A stretch of 64,000 nucleotides of DNA from [Eubacterium] eligens ATCC 27750 (GCF_000146185.1 NC_012780.1:1-64000); one strand, 5' to 3'; shown: positions 24,664-33,430, counted from the stretch's first letter. A program made the numbers and translations. The notes: a model not told the origin generated them from the letters alone.

Positions 24664-24741
24664 TTAGTATAAAGATTTATATTCAGTTACAGTTTTCAGA
24701 TATGCTTCGGGATTGCCGTTCAGTATCAGCTCAGCGTATGC
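24664..24741 (-). pseudogene. C-terminal scrap of an unidentified protein
   Basis: Minus-strand frame GAYAELILNGNPEAYLKTVT, EYKSLY then stop, clearly protein-like, preceded by TGA after one Pro codon. I associate this ending with proteins of conjugative elements but cannot name it. It is truncated where the XRE gene at 24746 begins. Confidence 0.4.
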
Positions 24742-25192
24742 ACCGGGTCATTGTAAATCAGATAATCTAGCTAGAACAATAAAAAAATATAGAAAGGCTC
24801 GAAAACTTACTATGGAGCAATTAAGTGAAAAAAGTGGAATAAATTTATCAACATTAAAGAAATATGAAACTGATAATAGAAATCCTAAACTAGAACAGCT
24901 TTCTAAAATTGCAGAAGCGTTAGAAGTAAGTGTATTTGAATTTTTAGACATAGAGGTAAAATCTGTAAACGATATTATATCTCTTGTTAATAAAATGAAT
25001 ATAGCTACTGATATTGATTGGGATATTGATAATGATAAAGTATGTATTTCTTTTAAGAATAAAGAAATCAATAATTGTTTAAAAGAATACGCTGTAGATT
25101 ACAAAAAAGACAATATATTAATTGAAAAAACAGAAACTAATAATGAATCTACATTTACAAGACTTATGCTTATAAATGACAAGCTTAGATAA
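24713..25192 (+). CDS. XRE-family regulator, copy 1 (start region lost)
   Basis: From SDNLARTIKKYRKARKLTM onward this is a near twin of the protein at 33498-33947: same HTH (MEQLSEKSGINLSTLKKYET), same C-terminal domain (VFEFLDIEVKSVNDIISLVN, DWDIDNDKVCISFKN, TFTRLMLINDKL). Copy 2 has its own ATG six codons before this point, a Shine-Dalgarno and a palindromic operator. Copy 1 has instead an abrupt join at about 24746 to unrelated sequence; the only upstream start in frame is a TTG at 24713 without a clear ribosome-binding site. Probably silent or weakly expressed. Confidence 0.7.
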   Translation: MPFSISSAYAPGHCKSDNLARTIKKYRKARKLTMEQLSEKSGINLSTLKKYETDNRNPKLEQLSKIAEALEVSVFEFLDIEVKSVNDIISLVNKMNIATDIDWDIDNDKVCISFKNKEINNCLKEYAVDYKKDNILIEKTETNNESTFTRLMLINDKLR

Positions 25193-25465
25193 AAATAAAT
25201 CATTGCAACAGTGACCAAATTCTCGTGCAAGTGCGGATATTAACTCGTTGCTCACATAAATACAAAAATAAAATCCTGGTTTCACTTCGTATAACTTGCC
25301 ATCAACCTTAAGACTAACCGCACATAACGCTATGCATCCACGCTTAATACGTATGCCTTTTATCCTTTCAGCTGCCTGGACTGCCATATTTCCACCATAC
25401 TTTCCATCACCAGCAACCGGCATGTTTAATATAATCTTATCTTTATCCTCGTATACTATATCCAT
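25118..25465 (-). CDS. hypothetical protein downstream of the esterase
   Basis: A frame starting ATG at 25465, one nt after the esterase stop, reads MDIVYEDKDKIILNMPVAGD, GKYGGNMAVQAAERIKGIRI and on through a Cys-rich, hydrophobic mid part to REFGHC. The first ~85 residues look like a real protein; the last ~30 run antisense through the XRE gene and are probably a truncation artefact. Family unknown. Confidence 0.4.
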   Translation of the reverse strand: MDIVYEDKDKIILNMPVAGDGKYGGNMAVQAAERIKGIRIKRGCIALCAVSLKVDGKLYEVKPGFYFCIYVSNELISALAREFGHCCNDLFLSKLVIYKHKSCKCRFIISFCFFN

Positions 25466-25466
25466 C

Positions 25467-26420
25467 TTAACTAATAATTCCAATACTCTTAATCCACTTT
25501 GTAAAAAGTACTTTCCACTCACCAGTCTGTGCAAAATCATCACCACAGCCATAACCATGGCCACCTGTTCTGAATATATGAAGTTCAGCACTTACCCCGG
25601 CTTTTCTTGCTGCCATATAAAAGCCCACACTGTTCTCAGACAATGTTGTTCTGTCATCATCCGTTTCACATATAAATACTGGCGGCATATCCGGTCTTAC
25701 AAGCTTATCCGGATTATACTTATGCAGTATCTTTGCCTTACCGTCACTGATTCTCTCAAGCACCTGTTCCTCAGACATATATCTTTTGCCTGCTTCAATA
25801 CAATCGTCAATACTTATAACCGGATATGAACAAACAGCAAAATCTGGTCTTGCTGATAGTTTATCATATTCATCCTTATACTTATAATCCGCATACACAT
25901 CACTTTCATACGCTGTTGATAATAACGCTGCCATAAAGCCTCCTGCTGAAAAGCCCATAACGCCTATCTTAGCTTCATCTATACCGAATTCCTGCGCCCT
26001 TCCTCTTATAACTCTCATTGCGCGCATAGCATCTATAAGTGGGACATCCTCTGCATTATCATGTTCATCTGATGGAAGTCTGCATTCAAGAACAAATGCA
26101 GCTATTCCCATACTATTAAGCCACTTTGCAACATCTTCACCTTCAAAGTTGTATACAAGGCGTCTGAACGCACCTCCTGGAATAATCAATACTGCCGGAA
26201 TCCTTTGTCTGTCTGTACTGTTACCAATACCATCAGGTATATAAGGAACAATATCCGGATCTGTAATGTTCTGCACTATATGCTTTACTCTTCCATCAGG
26301 CATATCTTCAGTGTAATATTTTCTTGTAAGCTTAAGGTTCTGCGAACCCGGAGCCCCATGCTCAAACAGCCTTATCTTGTTTACTGGTGTCTTAAACACC
26401 TCATTCTGCGTATCTGTCAT
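25467..26420 (-). CDS. alpha/beta-hydrolase esterase (acetyl-xylan-esterase-like)
   Basis: 317-aa serine hydrolase. IPAVLIIPGGAFRRLVYNFEG is the oxyanion HGGGF-like strand (here PGGAF), GVMGFSAGGFMAALL the nucleophile elbow with catalytic Ser, PPVFICETDDDRT the acid strand and FRTGGHGYGCG the catalytic His. Resembles BD-FAE/Axe-type carbohydrate esterases that remove acetyl or feruloyl groups from plant polysaccharide fragments. No signal peptide, so it would act on imported oligosaccharides. Forms an operon with the gene at 26423 (2-nt gap). Confidence 0.85.
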   Translation of the reverse strand: MTDTQNEVFKTPVNKIRLFEHGAPGSQNLKLTRKYYTEDMPDGRVKHIVQNITDPDIVPYIPDGIGNSTDRQRIPAVLIIPGGAFRRLVYNFEGEDVAKWLNSMGIAAFVLECRLPSDEHDNAEDVPLIDAMRAMRVIRGRAQEFGIDEAKIGVMGFSAGGFMAALLSTAYESDVYADYKYKDEYDKLSARPDFAVCSYPVISIDDCIEAGKRYMSEEQVLERISDGKAKILHKYNPDKLVRPDMPPVFICETDDDRTTLSENSVGFYMAARKAGVSAELHIFRTGGHGYGCGDDFAQTGEWKVLFTKWIKSIGIIS

Positions 26421-26422
26421 AT

Positions 26423-26818
26423 CTACTCCTCCCTGCTCTCAAGAAACAAAAGCTTATTAGCCTGTATGCTCAGCTCATCATAATGCATAAGCATATCACT
26501 CTCATCATATTCTTCCGAAATCACTTTATAGCCTTCAAACCTTATAAGATTCTTGAAATATTCTTCCACATCTGCTGTCTGCTTAACAACAACCTCACTG
26601 AATGCCACTCCCTCTTCTGACTCCTGAAAATCTGGTCTGTAAAGAAGCTCACCGGTAATTATATTTTCTTTATCGGCTACAAATACAGCTTTGGCATAAT
26701 ATTTGTTACTGTCCGTTGTCGCAAGACGTATTCTTCTTGGTGGTGCCATCGTCTTATCATTCATGGCATTCGCTTTCCTGACTTCTTCTGAATCAAAATA
26801 TTCCTTTTCAATTATCAT
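26423..26818 (-). CDS. uncharacterised protein in operon with the esterase
   Basis: 131-aa soluble protein starting MIIEKEYFDSEEVRK (GAAGGG upstream of the ATG at 26818). NDKTMAPPRRIRLATTDSNK, YYAKAVFVADKENIITGELL and a C-terminal acidic helix; predicted alpha/beta. No domain recognised. Two nt separate it from the esterase start, so it is co-expressed and may act in the same sugar-degradation step. Confidence 0.65.
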   Translation of the reverse strand: MIIEKEYFDSEEVRKANAMNDKTMAPPRRIRLATTDSNKYYAKAVFVADKENIITGELLYRPDFQESEEGVAFSEVVVKQTADVEEYFKNLIRFEGYKVISEEYDESDMLMHYDELSIQANKLLFLESREE

Positions 26819-27163
26819 ATTTACCCTTCTTTCTGTCATATAAATCACTCATAGTTTTACAATATCCAAAACAGGACGATATATTTAAGATTCTTATGGA
26901 TATATGTTCTAAACAGGCTTTTGTATCAGGGGAAACTATTTTTCCATTTTTTAGCTCCAAAATGGAATTTATTTTTTCGCTTTCTTTTCCCCAGTTTTGC
27001 ATTAAATAAATTCATTTTCTTCTTTTCACCTTGCTTCTTTTTGAAAAATTATATTTCCTTTTTTATGAAGAATTTCGGAAAATTAGATTTGCGTGATACA
27101 AAGAAGTAATTATCTACCACTATGCTAACTCACATAGTGCTAAACGTCAATTATTTCTTACCA
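26819..27163. other. AT-rich stretch without a gene
   Basis: T-rich plus strand, no convincing frame. A 7-bp inverted repeat CACTATG / CATAGTG lies at 27118-27139. Upstream promoter of the esterase operon presumably near 26850. Confidence 0.3.
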
Positions 27164-27303
27164 TTATATTTCATCTGGTCTGACTTCTGTTGAATTAACT
27201 TCACGCACCATCTGCATCATATAATTTTTATTCATATCACCATTATCAGGAACTAATATAAGTTCGTGTATGCTGCTTGGTAAAACATATAGCCCTTTAC
27301 AAT
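27164..27303 (-). pseudogene. fragment of a DUF5688-like protein
   Basis: Minus strand: GLYVLPSSIHELILVPDNGD, MNKNYMMQMVREVNSTEVRP, DEI then stop. The LPSSIHELILVPD and MVREVNxTxVxPDE words belong to the C-terminal half of DUF5688 proteins, which are frequent in Lachnospiraceae genomes. Both ends are missing. Confidence 0.55.
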
Positions 27304-27329
27304 TATTAAAGCCAGCTAATTATGAGATA

Positions 27330-27618
27330 TCAAAAACAAGGAAATACAAGAATAATATTGGAAAGATAGAAAACATGGAATACGATAAAATATCCGATTT
27401 TTATACATGTAAGAATAACAGGAAACTTACAGTATCACATATAAGACACAATAAAACTAAAACAGGACATGCAGTTCAGAAGATACCTAAGCAAAGGGAC
27501 TGCGAATGTACTCGCTTAAAGTACTCTTTTAGCAATTGCAAGAAACATAAATAAACTTCATAATAAGATTCAGAACGGGAAGACAGGAACACATTCATTT
27601 CCTTTAAAAAGTGCCTGA
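27330..27618 (+). pseudogene. IS1182-like transposase, C-terminal remnant
   Basis: Plus strand reads RKYKNNIGKIENMEYDKISD, FYTCKNNRKLTVSHIRHNKT, the Cys-containing insert that precedes the last DDE block of IS1182-type transposases. Further on, in a different frame, LAIARNINKLHNKIQNGKTG, THSFPLKSA then stop at 27618 is the usual C-terminus. The middle carries at least one frameshift or deletion. Confidence 0.65.
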
Positions 27619-27902
27619 ATTTAGAAATATCAAAATAAAAATTTTTAAAACCTATATAGGTTTATTAAAGTACGCCAATTTTTGGAACATCCCATTCATT
27701 TTAATAAATAGTAACTTATCACCAGTAAACAAGCAACTTAAAGCCACTTTTATCTGGTTCAGTTTTTTAAGCAGTTCGGTTCAGATAAAAAACCAAACTG
27801 TACTAGTTTACACCAATTTACATTAAGTATTAGTATATACATTTTTTGCCAAACCGCTTAAATACTGCATTCTAATTTCAAGCAATTATACTATTCGTAT
27901 GA
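27619..27902. repeat. diverged copy of the pflB downstream region
   Basis: Sequence from about 27755 (GGTTCAG repeats, ACCAATTTACATTAA, CTTAAATACTGCATT) up to the ATTACATTCTGTCGTGGAATGT at 27902 follows the same order as 34224-34400 beside pflB (GGTCCAG repeats, GTAATTTACATTAA, ATAAACACTGTATT). The final 25 nt are identical. It appears to be a relic of a duplicated pflB 3' flank. Confidence 0.6.
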
Positions 27903-28292
27903 TTACATTCTGTCGTGGAATGTTCTAGTAATAACTGTTGCAAGTGGTAATAATCTGCTCTTTAATATGCTGATAGCATCTTCACTTATAAGTCTTGCAC
28001 CACTTGTCGCCACCATAACTGGATCAACAACTATATTTCCTGCTTTATACTCTGTAAGCTTATCTGCTATTACCTGAATCAGTTCACCTGAAGCAACCAT
28101 TCCTGTCTTGACAGCATCCGGATATATATCTGTAAATATACCATCCAGCTGCTCTGCTAAAAACTTAGGAGATACCTCCATTATATCTGTTACACAAGTA
28201 GTGTTCTGTGCAGTCAGGGCTGTGATTGCACTCATCGCATATACACGATTAGCTGTCATTGTCTTTATATCTGCCTGTATTCCGGCACCTTT
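27903..28292 (-). pseudogene. thiD-like kinase fragment fused to the last codons of pflB
   Basis: GAGIQADIKTMTANRVYAMS, AITALTAQNT...GNIVVDPVMVATSGARLI are core motifs of hydroxymethylpyrimidine/pyridoxal kinases (ThiD/PdxK). The N-terminal ~20 residues are missing, and after LLPLATVIT, where the family reads TPN, the protein instead ends RTFHDRM. Those seven codons and the following DNA match the 3' end of pflB (34382-). So the ThiD C-terminal half has been replaced by the tail of a pflB copy. The ORF from the ATG at 28259 is 118 aa and probably inactive. Confidence 0.75.
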
Positions 28293-28564
28293 TTAGTCTT
28301 TATATAATCTATGAGCCCCGCCTGTTCAAGCTTTTTCCCATTATACGTAAATGTCTGGTCATTCAGGTTAAGTATACAGCCGTTATGTTCTATGATATTC
28401 GTACTCTCTGCAAATGAATATGTCCGTCTTAGCATTGCCTGCACCTTAGCTATAAGCACATTGATATCATCTGCTATTTTAACATCATATCCCCACTTTA
28501 ATAACTGTTCACATACATTATCAGCTATAATCCTGTCATCCTCAACTATTAATATTTTATACAT
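28265..28564 (-). pseudogene. response-regulator relic with in-frame deletions
   Basis: From ATG at 28564 (AGGGTGAG upstream): KILIVEDDRIIADNVCEQLL, the receiver start, joins directly to INVLIAKVQAMLRRTYSF, the receiver end; then LNLNDQTFTYNGKKLE joins to QAGLIDYIKTKK, the very end of an OmpR-type DNA-binding domain. Two internal deletions removed the phosphorylation site and the winged helix yet kept frame. The last codons run into the thiD fragment. Parent resembles the BceR/VanR-like group. Confidence 0.7.
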
Positions 28565-28602
28565 AGACTCACCCTGCTTCAATGTGCTTCATTATTGTAT
28601 TA

Positions 28603-30048
28603 TTATTTACAAGCTATTACGTTAAGTATATATTCATACATTCTCTTAGTTGAAGATATGCTTAAGTGTTCCTCAGTTGTATGAATATCAAAAATATCAG
28701 GTCCCATTGATATGCAGTCAAGTCCTTCTATTTTGCCTGCAAGTATACCACATTCAACACCTGCATGAATAGCCTCGATAGTTGGCTTTTTACCATACAT
28801 CTGTTCAAATATCCTTACCATGTCATCACGCAGCTTAGAATCCTTCTTATATTCCCATGCTGGATATTCACCTGTAAATTCAGCATTTGCCCTGAATGCT
28901 TCACTAATGAATTTGATCTGGCTCTTAAGATTCTTTAAAGCAGCCCCTACAGAACTTCTAAGTGAGAATCTAAGACATATACCTGATTCATCTAGTGAAA
29001 TCACACCAAGATTAAGCGAAGTTTCCACAAGATTATCTATATCCTGGCTCATTCTCATTATTCCGTTAGGTAATGCCTGTATAAGTGAAACTGCCCTTGT
29101 GCTATCTTCATATGTTACTGCCTCTGTGCTGCAACCCTCTGATATATCTACAACACACTTTAAGTCTGCATCAGATGTAGCAAACTCTTCTTTTATCTCT
29201 TTTGCTGCATTCTCAATAGCTGCTTTAACCTCTGCTGTCTTGTCTGCTGCTACAATAATCTCAGCCATACATTCTCTTGGAATAGCGTTATCCTTTCTTC
29301 CACCGTTAAACGCTGCAAGATATACATTATTGTCTGTGATAACATCCCTTAATATTCTTGACATAAGAACATTCGCATTACCTCTGCCTTTATCTATTTC
29401 AACACCTGAATGACCTCCTGTCAGTCCTGATAAAGTAATACTAAGCTTTGTTCCAGTAACCTTATTTTTATCAAGCTTTAGTGTAACTCTGCTACTGCAG
29501 CCACCTGCACAGCTTGCAAGCATGATTCCTTCTTCTTCACTATCCATATTAAGAAGCTTTTTGCCCTTTAACATAGATACATCTATGGAAGAAGCACCTT
29601 CCATGCCTACTTCCTCAGATACTGTACACACGAACTCAAGACGTGGATGTGCGATACTGTCGTCATCAAGTATTGCAAGTGCATAGGCAACAGCTATTCC
29701 ATCATCACCACCAAGCGTTGTTCCCTTAGCAGATATGAAATCACCATTTACCTCAAGATCCAGTCCATCCTCATCCATATTCTTATCACAATCAGGTGTC
29801 TTCTCGCATACCATATCCATATGTCCCTGAAGTATTATAGGTGCTGCATCCTCATAACCCTTTGAGGCTTCCTTTATTATGATTACATTGTTAAGTGAAT
29901 CCTGATAATATTCAAGCTTTCTTTCCTTAGCGAAATCAACAAGATAATTGCTGATTTTTTCTTCCTTATATGATGGATGTGGGATATTACATATATCCTC
30001 AAAAAAAGAAAATACATTTTTAGGTTCTAATTCAGATAATACTCTCAT
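28603..30048 (-). CDS. pepD: aminoacyl-histidine dipeptidase (PepD)
   Basis: 481-aa zinc-dependent M20-family dipeptidase. ILQGHMDMVCEK holds the first metal His and Asp, GTTLGGDDGIAVA the bridging Asp, VCTVSEEVGMEGA the Glu pair, GLTGGHSGVEID the dimerisation-domain His, and FDIHTTEEHLSI the last metal His. Length matches PepD rather than the shorter PepT/PepV. Cytosolic peptide breakdown. An OPT-type peptide transporter is encoded two genes upstream on the same strand. Confidence 0.94.
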   Translation of the reverse strand: MRVLSELEPKNVFSFFEDICNIPHPSYKEEKISNYLVDFAKERKLEYYQDSLNNVIIIKEASKGYEDAAPIILQGHMDMVCEKTPDCDKNMDEDGLDLEVNGDFISAKGTTLGGDDGIAVAYALAILDDDSIAHPRLEFVCTVSEEVGMEGASSIDVSMLKGKKLLNMDSEEEGIMLASCAGGCSSRVTLKLDKNKVTGTKLSITLSGLTGGHSGVEIDKGRGNANVLMSRILRDVITDNNVYLAAFNGGRKDNAIPRECMAEIIVAADKTAEVKAAIENAAKEIKEEFATSDADLKCVVDISEGCSTEAVTYEDSTRAVSLIQALPNGIMRMSQDIDNLVETSLNLGVISLDESGICLRFSLRSSVGAALKNLKSQIKFISEAFRANAEFTGEYPAWEYKKDSKLRDDMVRIFEQMYGKKPTIEAIHAGVECGILAGKIEGLDCISMGPDIFDIHTTEEHLSISSTKRMYEYILNVIACK

Positions 30049-30094
30049 AACACTGTCTCCTTTAAAATATTTATAATCTACAAATTTATTTTAT

Positions 30095-30460
30095 TCATTT
30101 GTTTATCTGCTTATTTATCTTGTTCATATATACAATAAACTGATTCTTATGAAGCAGCTTTATAAAATAACACAATCTCTCATACAGCGGCTCCGCTTTA
30201 TCTCCAAAATGCTCTTTCACAAGCTGTCCTATATCATAAATACTTCTTACACCATCTATGCTATGCCATACAAATGTACCGAAATCATCTAGTTCGATGT
30301 AACTATATCTGGGCTTTCGTGCAATAAGCTGCGCTATTCTGTTAAAAATCCCCTTATTGTGTACTTTGACTTCTACATGACCTTTTTTGTTTTCCCTGCA
30401 TTCGAACAACGAATTATGCTTTGGAACATAGTCTAAGTAATTATCCTTCTGCTTAGCCAT
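30095..30460 (-). CDS. PqqD-like small protein
   Basis: 121 aa; SYIELDDFGTFVWHSIDGVR, SIYDIGQLVKEHFGDKAEPL, YERLCYFIKLLHKNQFIVY is the PqqD-like winged-helix fold used as a peptide-binding chaperone in radical-SAM peptide pathways. No radical SAM enzyme or precursor peptide is nearby; the gene sits between pepD and an OPT peptide transporter, so a role in peptide handling is a guess. N-terminal 50 residues are basic and without match. Confidence 0.7.
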   Translation of the reverse strand: MAKQKDNYLDYVPKHNSLFECRENKKGHVEVKVHNKGIFNRIAQLIARKPRYSYIELDDFGTFVWHSIDGVRSIYDIGQLVKEHFGDKAEPLYERLCYFIKLLHKNQFIVYMNKINKQINK

Positions 30461-30487
30461 AAATCAAGCCTTCTCCTTTAATCCTAG

Positions 30488-30520
30488 AAAATAAAAATCT
30501 GCCGGCAAAATAACCGGCAG
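30488..30520 (-). terminator. terminator after the OPT transporter
   Basis: Minus strand: CTGCCGG, TTATTTTG loop, CCGGCAG, ATTTTTATTTT. Twenty-three nt past the stop. Confidence 0.8.
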
Positions 30521-30542
30521 ACTCATTGTAACATATTATTTA

Positions 30543-32450
30543 TTATTTTGTCTTCTTTTCTTTTTTGTTAATAAATGCTACTAATGTTGCAACAAGACAT
30601 GCAAAGAATACAAGTCCTCCGATATTACCAAGATTAATAATCTTTGATATATTAATAGCATCGCCAAGAGTATCTGCACCAACAGGAATAATAGCGAATA
30701 CCGCTAAAAGGATACCAACCAGTCCTTCACCGGCAATAAGACCTGATGAATAAAGTATTCCCTGATTAACCTTAGCCTTACGCTCTTCTTCTGTAATACC
30801 TTTCTTCTTATCAAAGTAAAGTCTTACAAGTCCACCAACCATAATAGGTGTACTTAAATAGATTGGAAGATAAAGTCCTACTGCAAATGGAAGCACAGGT
30901 ATCTGAAGAATCTCAACTACTATTGCAATTGCAACTCCTGCAAATACAAGTGACCATGGAAGGCTGTTACCCATAACACCTTCAACAACCATCTTCATAA
31001 GAGTTGCCTGTGGTGCTGGTAATTCTGTTGAACCATAGCCCCATGCTGCATTAAGTAAATAAAGTACTCCACCAACTGTAATAGCTGATACAGCTACACC
31101 AATAAGTTCACCAGCCTGCTGCTTGTAAGGTGTTGCACCTACTATATAACCTGTCTTTAAATCCTGTGATGTATCTCCTGCTATAGCAGCAATTATACAT
31201 ATTACAGAACCAATACTTATAGCCGCAACCATACCCTTCATTCCAACAGTACCTGTTGCCTTAAGAATCGCTGATGAAATAAGAAGTGTCGCAATAGCCA
31301 TACCTGATACAGGGTTATTGGAACTACCTACTAATCCAACCATACGAGATGATACTGTTGCAAAAAAGAAACCAAATATGATAATGATAATTGCACTAAG
31401 AAGATTTACAGGAATAGCTGGGATTAACCACATAATAATAGCAAGTACTCCGATTCCTAATACAACAAACATCATAGGAATATCCTTAGTTAATCTTGAT
31501 TCTACTCCATCTGCCTTCTTACCATATCCCTTAAGTGCCTGCTTAAATGTCCTTACAATAAGTGGTAATGACTTAATCAAGCTTATAATACCACCAGCTG
31601 CAACTGCACCGGCTCCAATATAACGTACATAATTAGACCATATCTGTGATGGATTCATCTGTGAAACTGGAATAAGTGCTGGTCCAATGATATTATCTCC
31701 ACCGAATAATGCGATTAATGGCATAATCATAAACCATGCAACAGAACCACCTGCAAGAAGGTATGATGATACCTTAGGTCCACATATATAACCAACTCCT
31801 AAAAGTGCAGGTAATACATCTGCACCTACTGCTGAACCCTTATATGGTTTAATTGTAAAATCAACCTCACTTGGGAACACCTTAAGTCCATCTGCTATAA
31901 ACTTATAAACAGCAGCAATACCAAGACCTGCAAATACTGTGCCAGCCTTAGCACCACCTTCTTCACCTGCAACTAATACCTCAGCACATGCCTGTCCTTC
32001 TGGATAAGGTAACACACCATGCTCCTGGACTATCAATGCACTACGAAGTGGAATCATGAATAATACTCCAAGGAAACCACCGATTAATGCAATAAGCGCT
32101 ATCTCAACTAAAGAAGGCATAACTGTACCTTCCTCCTGCGCCCACATAAATAATGCTGGAAGTGTAAATATAGCACCTGCTGCAACCGATTCACCAGCAG
32201 AGCCAATAGTCTGGACCATGTTATTCTCTAATATGGAATCTCTTCTTAATATAAAGCGGATAATTCCCATTGAGATAACCGCTGCTGGTATGGATGCAGA
32301 AACTGTCATACCAACTCTAAGTCCTAAATATGCGTTAGCACCGCCAAATAATATAGCTAATAAAGCACCTATAATAACAGATGTAACTGTTAACTCAGGC
32401 ATAACCTTATCAGCTGGAATATAAGGCTTGAACTCTTTCTTTTCGTTCAT
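30543..32450 (-). CDS. OPT-family oligopeptide transporter
   Basis: 635-aa membrane protein with about 15 hydrophobic helices. ELTVTSVIIGALLAILFGGA, NAYLGLRVGMTVSASIPAAV and the NNMVQTIGSAGESVAAGAIF block are signature OPT regions (the bacterial YSL/OPT branch). FPSEVDFTIKPYKGSAVG and GDTSQDLKTGYIVGATPYKQ are the other conserved loops. The ATG at 32450 is chosen on GAGAGAAAGAG. Likely H+-driven uptake of small peptides or peptide-metal chelates, in step with PepD downstream. Confidence 0.93.
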   Translation of the reverse strand: MNEKKEFKPYIPADKVMPELTVTSVIIGALLAILFGGANAYLGLRVGMTVSASIPAAVISMGIIRFILRRDSILENNMVQTIGSAGESVAAGAIFTLPALFMWAQEEGTVMPSLVEIALIALIGGFLGVLFMIPLRSALIVQEHGVLPYPEGQACAEVLVAGEEGGAKAGTVFAGLGIAAVYKFIADGLKVFPSEVDFTIKPYKGSAVGADVLPALLGVGYICGPKVSSYLLAGGSVAWFMIMPLIALFGGDNIIGPALIPVSQMNPSQIWSNYVRYIGAGAVAAGGIISLIKSLPLIVRTFKQALKGYGKKADGVESRLTKDIPMMFVVLGIGVLAIIMWLIPAIPVNLLSAIIIIIFGFFFATVSSRMVGLVGSSNNPVSGMAIATLLISSAILKATGTVGMKGMVAAISIGSVICIIAAIAGDTSQDLKTGYIVGATPYKQQAGELIGVAVSAITVGGVLYLLNAAWGYGSTELPAPQATLMKMVVEGVMGNSLPWSLVFAGVAIAIVVEILQIPVLPFAVGLYLPIYLSTPIMVGGLVRLYFDKKKGITEEERKAKVNQGILYSSGLIAGEGLVGILLAVFAIIPVGADTLGDAINISKIINLGNIGGLVFFACLVATLVAFINKKEKKTK

Positions 32451-32598
32451 ACTCTTTCTCTCTTTCTTAATATTCTTATGCAAAAAACGTACATAATATA
32501 ATATTATTAAAAAAATATGAAAATGTCAAATATCTTTCAGATGTAAATTGTAAACCGTAAATAGTAAACATAGCTTTATTCCTATGCAATTCCTGCAA

Positions 32599-32706
32599 TC
32601 AGAACTTTGCAAATATATTAGTACTATTCTTAAGATTCTGGGCAACACTCTTGTTTTCTATCATTTTATTGCTGATATTGACTATATCCTCAACAAGATC
32701 CTGTGT
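32599..32706 (-). pseudogene. tail of a methyl-accepting chemotaxis protein
   Basis: Minus strand: ISTQDLVEDIVNISNKMIEN, KSVAQNLKNSTNIFAKF then stop. The helical repeat and the VAQxLxxxTxxF ending are those of clostridial chemotaxis receptors. Only ~35 residues remain and they follow directly on the GAF fragment in another frame. Confidence 0.45.
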
Positions 32707-32708
32707 GC

Positions 32709-32975
32709 TTATTCTTCAAATTTCACATCCTGAAGATTATCTCTTTGAGCTGTAATTCCATCTGCACACCACTCATAGGTATTTGTAAATATCTCTGGTG
32801 TATGAACCGTTTCAAAAAGATAAGTTCCATCTGCATTTCCATAATTGCCAAGAACTTCAAGTAGTTTCTGAATTCCTGCTCCAATACTCTCTCTATTTTC
32901 GGCTTTGTCAATTTCTTTTAAAATCCGCAGAATATCTCCTTCTCCTGCAAAGATATTGTAGTTCTGCCTATTCAA
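32709..32975 (-). pseudogene. GAF-domain fragment of a signalling protein
   Basis: 88 codons: DILRILKEIDKAENRESIGA, GIQKLLEVLGNYGNADGTYL, FETVHTPEIFTNTYEWCADG, ITAQRDNLQDVKFEE. This is the GAF module found at the front of GGDEF/EAL proteins in Lachnospiraceae, cut in its centre. Start is a TTG overlapping the end of another relic. No output domain follows. Confidence 0.6.
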
Positions 32976-33093
32976 TATCCTCTTTCCATAAATAGATGTT
33001 CATATCAAGGCTCATCGCATATCCCCTGTCTGTGGAGAATTTTGTCGAATGAAAAGAATCATCCTTGTACATCTGCAAAAATTCTCTTGTGGT
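32968..33093 (-). pseudogene. C-terminal scrap, protein unknown
   Basis: TTREFLQMYKDDSFHSTKFS, TDRGYAMSLDMNIYLWKEDI, E then TAG. Codon use and composition look genuinely coding; an in-frame stop lies just upstream. Family not recognised. Confidence 0.35.
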
Positions 33094-33430
33094 TTATTAT
33101 CCATCCGCTATAATAACTTACCTTGCCGCTAAGCACCTTCATCTCTCGATCCATCAATTCTCATCGCGAAGCACTGACTGATATCTGTCGGGTAATATAC
33201 CGGATTTTTACCAGAAGATTAGTAATCTTCTTACAGTAGCTGAGTATTCAGTTGTATGCGGTGTTCTCATTAATACCGTACACATATCTTATTACTTATT
33301 CAAATTATTGTCGGTAACCTTTCATGCACTAAATACATAATTAGATAACCTTCCATGTCATATATGCGTATATAAAAGTTTCTTATTGTGAACTTCTGAT
33401 TTTGTTATAATCATTTTTAAAATAACGTCA
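33094..33430. other. decayed sequence and promoter of XRE copy 2
   Basis: Scattered coding-like words on the minus strand (NPVYYPTDISQCFAMRIDGS then stops) with many stops. The XRE copy 2 promoter is near 33393-33420: TATTGT, 16 bp, TATAAT on the plus strand. Confidence 0.35.

Noticed and set aside
26808..27002. Minus-strand 64-codon frame before the esterase operon
   Set aside because: No ribosome-binding site and overlaps the promoter region of the real operon.
27611..27826. Plus-strand 71-codon frame
   Set aside because: AT-rich chance frame across the duplicated pflB flank; no Shine-Dalgarno.
33094..33300. Possible cobalamin-like leader (AAAATCCGGT...ACCCGACAG...CAGTCAG on the minus strand)
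   Set aside because: No conserved B12-box order, and the same bases read as protein-like codons in another frame.
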